This document shows, piece after piece, positions 7,557-11,721 of a stretch of 11,721 nucleotides of DNA (its first letter is position 1; each line of letters opens with the position of its first letter). The stretch is from NCBI GenBank assembly GCA_003232855.1, contig QIKC01000162.1, forward strand, positions 1-11,721. The letters are read 5' to 3'. Position numbers and translations under genes: made by a program. Source of the DNA: Verrucomicrobiales bacterium (GTDB lineage Bacteria > Verrucomicrobiota > Verrucomicrobiia > Verrucomicrobiales > DEV007). The notes under the pieces were generated by a model that worked only from the letters and a program-made list of their open reading frames with translations, was not told the origin of the DNA and did no database searches.

Positions 7557-8699
7557 ATGATCGTATTCGCACCCCGTGAGACCGACCCGCGTGAGACCCG
7601 GGCGGCGCTAACCCCCGAAACCGCGAAAAATCTCACCGATCTCGGTCTGGAGGTTCAGGTCGAGACGGAAATCGGCGGGCGTTGTGACCACCCCGATGCA
7701 CAGTATGAGGAGGCCGGTGCGAAGGTGGTGACGGATCGGGCGGCGGCTCTGGCGGGCGCTGATTTCGTGTTCCGTGTGCGCAAGCCTTCCAACGAAGAGA
7801 TCGGCGTGCTGAAAAAGGGCGCGCTGCACATCAGTTTTTTAGATCCGTTCAACGAGCCAGAAACCATGGCGGCGATGGCCTCTGCGGGAGTGACGGCGGT
7901 GAGTCTGGAGATGGTTCCGCGCACCACGTTGGCACAGAAGATGGATGCGCTGAGCTCGCAGGCCAACATCGCCGGCTACACAGCGGTGATTTATGCCGCA
8001 GAGCGCATGAACAAAATTTTGCCGATGATGATGACCCCTGCGGGCACCATCACGCCGTCTAAGGTGTTCGTTATCGGGATCGGCGTCGCCGGTCTGCAGG
8101 CGATCGCCACCGCCAAGCGGCTCGGCGCCCGCGTCACCGCTTTCGACGTCCGCGATGAAGCGTTGGAGCAGGCGGAATCGCTGGGCGCCAAAGCGCTGCG
8201 TATCGACCTCGGTGGCGATACCGGTGGCACCGACCAAGGCTACGCCAAGCAGCTGACCCCCGAACAAATCGCCAAACAGGGCGAGGCGCAGGCGAAGGTG
8301 TGCGCCGCGTCTGACGTGGTGATCACCACGGCTAAGGTGTTCGGCCGCAAGTCGCCGATCTTGGTCAAATCCGATGTGGTGGCGCAGATGTCGCACGGTT
8401 CGTTGATCATCGACTTGGCTGCAGAGTCGGGTGGCAATGTCGAGGGCACCGTGCTGGACGAGGAAGTGGTCACTGACAACGGCGTGCGCATCGTCGGCCT
8501 GAGCAATTTCGAAGGGCGCGCGCCGACTCACGCCAGTCAGGTGTTCTCGGCGAACTTGGGGAGTTTCCTCGAGCATTTCTGGGACAAAGAAGAGCAGACT
8601 TTCAAATTCGACCTCGAAGACGAGATCCTCAAAGGCTGCGTGTTGACCCACGACGGCGCCATCGTTCACGAGCGCTTTAAGGGGGGATTAGATGATTAG
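7557..8699 (+). CDS. pntAA: NAD(P) transhydrogenase subunit alpha part 1 (NAD-binding domain I)
   Basis: A 380-residue cytoplasmic protein, the NAD(H)-binding part of proton-translocating transhydrogenase, which transfers hydride between NADH and NADP+. The N-terminus (FAPRETDPRETRAALTPE, 4-21) is the usual opening of the alanine dehydrogenase/PntA family. QKMDALSSQANIAGY (127-141) is the conserved segment before the nucleotide fold, GIGVAGLQA (174-182) is the dinucleotide loop, Asp197 in AFDVRDEA would hold the NAD ribose, and the D-I linker GGDTGGTDQGYAK lies at 219-231. Its size fits the split form, in which domain I is separate from the membrane parts. It is the first gene of the pnt operon. 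The ATG has no Shine-Dalgarno site ahead. Its last codons and stop lie inside an 8-base tandem repeat array, so the C-terminal LDD may be set by the repeat and not by selection on the protein. Confidence 0.95.
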   Translation: MIVFAPRETDPRETRAALTPETAKNLTDLGLEVQVETEIGGRCDHPDAQYEEAGAKVVTDRAAALAGADFVFRVRKPSNEEIGVLKKGALHISFLDPFNEPETMAAMASAGVTAVSLEMVPRTTLAQKMDALSSQANIAGYTAVIYAAERMNKILPMMMTPAGTITPSKVFVIGIGVAGLQAIATAKRLGARVTAFDVRDEALEQAESLGAKALRIDLGGDTGGTDQGYAKQLTPEQIAKQGEAQAKVCAASDVVITTAKVFGRKSPILVKSDVVAQMSHGSLIIDLAAESGGNVEGTVLDEEVVTDNGVRIVGLSNFEGRAPTHASQVFSANLGSFLEHFWDKEEQTFKFDLEDEILKGCVLTHDGAIVHERFKGGLDD

Positions 8700-8725
8700 G
8701 TGATTGGATAATTAGATGATTGGGG
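8686..8725 (+). repeat. Five tandem octamers, consensus GATTRGRT, overlapping the pntAA stop
   Basis: Units begin at 8686, 8694, 8702, 8710 and 8718, an exact 8-base period. The first two read GATTAGAT and GATTAGGT; the fourth begins with A, and the last ends in GGGG. The pntAA stop codon (8697-8699) is inside the second unit. Confidence 0.8.
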
Positions 8726-8754
8726 TCGCCCGTACGAGAATTTTCCGCTCATTT

Positions 8755-8794
8755 TACCAATAACCGAATCCCCGAATTTCCCAATCCTCCAATC
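8755..8794 (-). repeat. Five facing octamers, same family, inverted
   Basis: Read on the minus strand, units start at 8794, 8786, 8778, 8770 and 8762, again with an 8-base period. The first two are GATTGGAG and GATTGGGA; later units drift. The array faces the one at 8686-8725 across a 29-base spacer, and the outer units match those of the opposite array at 6 of 8 bases, so a long imperfect hairpin in RNA or DNA is possible. Confidence 0.75.
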
Positions 8795-8806
8795 AACCAA
8801 CCCAAA

Positions 8807-9088
8807 ATGGAACTTATTCTCCTATTATTTACCTTCGTGCTCGCCGGTTTCCTCGGCTTTGAGCTGATTGCCAAAGTTCCCTCACAGTTGCACACGCCGC
8901 TGATGTCAGGCTCCAATGCCATTTCGGGCATCACCGTCGTCGGTGCGCTGCTCGCCTCCGGACAGGTCGATGGCGACATGTCGAAGTGGTTGGGCTTTGC
9001 CGCACTCGTGCTCGCCACCGTCAACGTCGTCGGTGGCTACATGGTTACCGACCGCATGCTTTCGATGTTCAAGGCCAAAAAAGGCTAA
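8807..9088 (+). CDS. pntAB: NAD(P) transhydrogenase subunit alpha part 2 (membrane)
   Basis: A 93-residue membrane protein, the small alpha-2 part of split transhydrogenase; with PntB it forms the proton channel. Three hydrophobic segments can be seen, about residues 2-21, 35-52 and 60-78. The loop SQLHTPLMSGSNAISGI (26-42) is the family's most conserved stretch. The frame is open back to 8720, but that extension is translated from the inverted octamer repeats; the ATG at 8807 gives MELILLLFTFVLAGFLGFE, the normal start of the family. No Shine-Dalgarno site is present; the upstream bases are repeat sequence. It lies 107 bases after pntAA and 18 before pntB. Confidence 0.93.
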   Translation: MELILLLFTFVLAGFLGFELIAKVPSQLHTPLMSGSNAISGITVVGALLASGQVDGDMSKWLGFAALVLATVNVVGGYMVTDRMLSMFKAKKG

Positions 9089-9106
9089 CCCTTTGCAAAC
9101 AGACCC

Positions 9107-10501
9107 GTGGAACTATTCATCAACCTCGCCTATATCGCCGCAGCGATTCTTTTCATCTACGGCATCAAAATGCTGGGGTCGGCCACCACGGCGGTGCGCG
9201 GCAATCGCACCTCCTCGCTGGGGATGCTTATCGCGGTGGTCGCGACGCTCTCTCGCAGCGGCCTCGATTACTCGTGGATCATCGGCGGGCTGGCGCTTGG
9301 CGGACTGTTAGGGTTTGTCGCGGCGAAGCGGGTGCAGATGACCGGGATGCCGGAGCTGGTGGCACTGTTCAACGGATTCGGCGGACTGGCCAGCCTGTTG
9401 GTCGGTTGGGCGGAGTACGAAAAAGTTAAAGTTCACGGCTGGGATACTTCGCTTGCGGGCGAATGGTTTTCGGCGGCGGTGATCGCCATCGCCGTCCTGA
9501 TCGGCGGCATCACCTGCACCGGATCGATCATTGCCTGGCTGAAGCTCTCCGGGAAGATGGGCGGTGCTGCGATAGTGTTCCCCGGGCAAAAAGTGCTCAA
9601 TGCTCTGGTGATGTTGGTGCTGGTCGGCGCCGGTGTGGCTTTTGCTATCGGAGCGACGGGAGCTTCGGCGGCCACGATGTTTTACGTGGTAGTCGGCCTG
9701 TCACTGCTGATCGGCGTGCTCGCAGTGATCCCCATCGGCGGCGGCGATATGCCGGTGGTGATCGCATTGTTGAATTCGTTCTCAGGCTTGGCGGCCGCTG
9801 CCGCAGGCTTCGTCATCAACAACACGGTGCTGGTGGTGGCGGGTTGCCTAGTCGGTGCCAGCGGGCTGATCCTCTCCGCGATCATGTGCAAGGCGATGAA
9901 TCGCACGCTGGGCAATGTCCTGTTCGGTGGCTTCGGCGCCGCAGGTGGAGGTTCTGGCAAGGCGGTGGAGGGTGAGATGAAAGCGATCAGTGTCGAAGAC
10001 GCCTATTTCGTGTTGGAAGCGGCGCAGAGCGTCGTGTTCGTGCCCGGATATGGGATGGCGGTGGCACAGGCACAGCACGTGGTGAAAGAGTTAGGGGCAA
10101 TCCTCGAACGCAACGGCGCCGAGGTGCGTTTCGGCATCCACCCAGTGGCCGGTCGCATGCCCGGGCACATGAACGTGCTATTGGCCGAAGCCGACGTTCC
10201 CTACGAACAATTGTGCGAGATGGACGCGGTCAACGCCGTCATGCCGAGCGTCGATGTGGCCATCGTCATCGGCGCCAACGACGTGGTGAACCCCGCGGCG
10301 GTCGATGACGAGGACAGCCCGATCTACGGCATGCCGATCATCAATGTTTTCGAGGCGAAGACAGTATTCGTTCTCAAGCGTGGTCAAGGCGCAGGTTTCT
10401 CAGGGCTGGTAAACACCCTATTTTTCCGCGACAACACGCGCATGCTCTACGGCGATGCCAAAGCGACGGTCAGTGGTTTGGTGGGGCAGTTCGAGGACTA
10501 G
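9107..10501 (+). CDS. pntB: NAD(P) transhydrogenase subunit beta
   Basis: A 464-residue protein with a membrane domain (residues 1 to about 270, eight or nine hydrophobic segments) and a soluble NADP(H)-binding domain III. The latter shows GYGMAVAQAQHVVKELG (314-330), the NADP loop of the family, GIHPVAGRMPGHMNVLLAE (343-361), IGANDVVNPAA (388-398) and LFFRDNTRMLYGDAK (438-452), all in the usual order. In the E. coli protein the stretch near residue 424 reads KRSM, whereas here it is KRGQ; this is a residue in the NADP-binding lid region, but variants are known, so no loss of function is implied. The start is a GTG with no Shine-Dalgarno site; the next in-frame ATG (residue 22) would remove the first membrane segment. 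The length is normal for the family. It is the last gene of the pnt operon. Confidence 0.95.
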   Translation: MELFINLAYIAAAILFIYGIKMLGSATTAVRGNRTSSLGMLIAVVATLSRSGLDYSWIIGGLALGGLLGFVAAKRVQMTGMPELVALFNGFGGLASLLVGWAEYEKVKVHGWDTSLAGEWFSAAVIAIAVLIGGITCTGSIIAWLKLSGKMGGAAIVFPGQKVLNALVMLVLVGAGVAFAIGATGASAATMFYVVVGLSLLIGVLAVIPIGGGDMPVVIALLNSFSGLAAAAAGFVINNTVLVVAGCLVGASGLILSAIMCKAMNRTLGNVLFGGFGAAGGGSGKAVEGEMKAISVEDAYFVLEAAQSVVFVPGYGMAVAQAQHVVKELGAILERNGAEVRFGIHPVAGRMPGHMNVLLAEADVPYEQLCEMDAVNAVMPSVDVAIVIGANDVVNPAAVDDEDSPIYGMPIINVFEAKTVFVLKRGQGAGFSGLVNTLFFRDNTRMLYGDAKATVSGLVGQFED

Positions 10502-10559
10502 CGCACAAGTTTGTTAGGCGGCTCAGTGGTCGGACAAGCCTAAAGTTCGGATTCAAATT

Positions 10560-10650
10560 AAACCGCCGATTACGCGGATTAACACCGATTCATTGGAGGC
10601 TTCCGCCGCTTTTTTTTCAAATTCGCGTTCATCTGCGTAATCTGCGGTTT
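10560..10650. repeat. Imperfect 31-base inverted repeat built on GATTACGC
   Basis: The left arm (10560-10590) and the reverse complement of the right arm (10620-10650) agree at 25 of 31 positions; both hold ACCGC, one variable base, then GATTACGC. The 29-base loop contains GGAGGCTTCC and a run of eight T (10610-10617). It lies 58 bases after the pntB stop, where it could end or stabilise the operon transcript, although the T run is in the loop and not after the stem. Confidence 0.7.
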
Positions 10651-10842
10651 CTTGCCTCCGCAACCCGACAGCTTAGATTTGGTGAAGCATTAGCGCTGTT
10701 TTTTAGTTCGGCGTTATTGTTGTGATAGAGGTGGGGCTTGTTCGCGAAAATTATAGCCTCAGAATACGGAAGCTTGGGGTTCGGAGTAACTCTGCAAATC
10801 CATTTGAGGAAAGAGAGCTCTGCTGAACCTCAATCTGTCCAC

Positions 10843-10882
10843 ATTGCCCAAAAAAGGTACAATTGTACCTTTTTTGGGCAAT
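10843..10882. repeat. Perfect 40-base palindrome, possible bidirectional terminator
   Basis: The left 20 bases are ATTGCCCAAAAAAGGTACAA, and the right 20 are their exact reverse complement, with no unpaired centre. Beyond one mismatch (C10842 with A10883) four more bases pair, so 24 of 25 pairs form over 10838-10887. The core GGTACAATTGTACC between A6 and T6 has the form of an intrinsic terminator usable from both sides. GCCC and GGGC outside the A and T runs extend the stem further than a terminator needs. Confidence 0.8.
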
Positions 10883-11406
10883 ATGGATTAGAGCTGGTTT
10901 TTGGGTGATCTGGCCGATTTCCCCCGAGATGGGTGTGGATCTCCGAAACGTGGCTCTGGTATTTCCAAATCCGCGACTGTGGAGCAGCGTGGGATAGGCG
11001 TGGCGATAGCTCGTTTGTCTAGCGTTGACGTTTCGACGCTATGCGGTTTCAGCGTGCTGAAACGTGAGGTGGCTGCGTGGGTGGGGCGCGAGGGGGAGGG
11101 ATGACGGGAAAGGGTTCTCAGCGATCACTCGGCAAGTATCTCCCTGCGCGCCAAACGGAAGTTTTCCGCTGTCGACGCCATCTTCCGCTGCTCTCTGTGC
11201 GGCCGATTTTTCCTTGGTTCTCATAAATGAGTTTTGCCCCAGTGGGCTTCGGTGGGGTGCTTCTAGTGGCTGTTCGCTTCTACGAATAATTCTGATTCAG
11301 ATGCTATCTGCTAGTCCAACGGTGGCAAGAGTGAGGCTGGAAACACCTAAAACCCTCAGTTTATCACATCTGATACGAATAAATGCGGAAATTACCATAA
11401 ATGACC

Positions 11407-11434
11407 TTGCGCCGAGGAGGAGAAGTGATATAAT
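11407..11434 (+). promoter_or_regulatory. Extended -10 promoter before the sugar transferase
   Basis: TGATATAAT (11426-11434) is a perfect TG-N-TATAAT extended -10 element. TTGCGC (11407-11412), 16 bases upstream, is a weak -35, as is common with extended -10 promoters. Transcription would begin near 11441, leaving a leader of about 32 bases without a Shine-Dalgarno site. Confidence 0.5.
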
Positions 11435-11472
11435 TTTCACAAGAACGAGACTCACTCCTTTATTTAACATTT

Positions 11473-11721
11473 ATGAAACTTCTCCCAACTACCATCACAT
11501 CTGTAGTAACTGTTCAGGAAACATCACGTCGGCGGCTTGGCGATGCGCGGCTAGTGAATCTGTCGCAGTCGGCAGCGAACGGCGCGATGAAGCGGGGTGT
11601 CGACATCGCCGGTGCCCTGGTGGGATTGCTGATCTCTGCGCCGTTGGTGGCGTTATTCGGGCTTTTGATCTATCGCGAATCCAAGGGCTCGATTTTCTAC
11701 AAGCAGGTGCGCACGGGAAAG
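11473..11721 (+). CDS. Bacterial sugar transferase, N-terminal part (polyprenyl-phosphate glycosyl-1-phosphate transferase)
   Basis: The first 83 residues of a protein cut by the right edge. After a variable, Ser/Thr-rich leader, residues 40-83 read KRGVDIAGALVGLLISAPLV, then ALFGLLIYRESKGSIFYKQV, then RTGK, which fits the opening of the PF02397 family (WcaJ, PssY and PglC relatives): the KRxxDI motif, a hydrophobic re-entrant or membrane helix (about 44-66) with a central Pro, and the GSIFYKQVRTGK segment before the catalytic part. These enzymes transfer a sugar phosphate from a nucleotide sugar to undecaprenyl phosphate at the inner membrane and start exopolysaccharide, capsule or O-antigen synthesis. 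The lack of a long multi-pass N-terminus suggests the short, monotopic form. It is probably the first gene of a polysaccharide cluster to the right of the window. The start is the first ATG in frame after a strong promoter; there is no Shine-Dalgarno site. Confidence 0.85.
   Translation, partial: MKLLPTTITSVVTVQETSRRRLGDARLVNLSQSAANGAMKRGVDIAGALVGLLISAPLVALFGLLIYRESKGSIFYKQVRTGK

Larger units (their letters stand above)
10502..11472. other. Long intergenic region between pntB and the sugar transferase
   Basis: About 970 bases with no gene I can support. The open frames at 10901-11104 (plus) and 11039-11224 (minus) lack recognisable motifs, a hydrophobic core or start signals. What is present: a 6-base inverted repeat just after pntB (TTAGGC 10514-10519, GCCTAA 10538-10543), the 31-base imperfect inverted repeat at 10560-10650, a small compound dyad (TTGAGG 10804-10809 with CCTCAA 10828-10833, and AGAGCTCT inside), the 40-base palindrome at 10843-10882, and the promoter at 11407-11434. 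The base composition becomes more AT-rich over the last 150 bases. Confidence 0.6.

Noticed and set aside
985..7612. Octamer GTTAGCGC at 985, 1436 and 3189, and its complement at 7605
   Set aside because: All copies are inside genes, and three of the four code for Ala-Leu-Thr, so shared codon use explains them better than a DNA signal.
10901..11224. Two open frames in the intergenic region, 67 residues on plus and 61 on minus
   Set aside because: No motif, no start signal and they overlap each other; composition resembles non-coding sequence read in frame.

Overview
The window is GC-rich bacterial DNA. The mix of genes fits Verrucomicrobiota, perhaps Opitutae-like: a three-gene proton-translocating transhydrogenase, selenocysteine elongation factor, small lipoproteins, an exopolysaccharide sugar transferase, few Shine-Dalgarno sites and low-complexity intergenic repeats. 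This placement is an inference from gene content and style; nothing here is a phylogenetic marker that can be read by eye.

Region 1 (1-5642, all minus strand; transcribed from about 5660 down to 1): a short lipoprotein with an HEALH zinc-protease motif, then selB 7 bases later, then, after 37 bases, a 770-residue protein with a SLOG-like nucleotide-binding N-terminus and about six membrane segments. After a 255-base gap comes the N-terminal 188 residues of a DUF4062-type protein (ISSPGDVKEER signature) that runs off the left edge. The last two resemble parts of the nucleotide-centred conflict and STAND NTPase networks and are the best candidate for a little-described defence or signalling module.

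Region 2 (5643-7451): a 140-base divergent promoter region, a stand-alone ABC ATPase on the plus strand, and, converging on it, a lipoprotein whose Glu plus GIGH pattern recalls GH24-type lysozymes.

Region 3 (7557-10501): the pntAA-pntAB-pntB operon, making the membrane enzyme that couples hydride transfer between NADH and NADP+ to proton flow. The pntAA-pntAB gap is occupied by two facing arrays of degenerate 8-base repeats, one of which runs through the pntAA stop codon.

Region 4 (10502-11721): about 970 bases without a convincing gene. It carries an imperfect 31-base inverted repeat just after pntB, a perfect 40-base palindrome, and, near its right end, an extended -10 promoter that probably drives a bacterial sugar transferase gene cut by the right edge. 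That gene probably starts an exopolysaccharide cluster.
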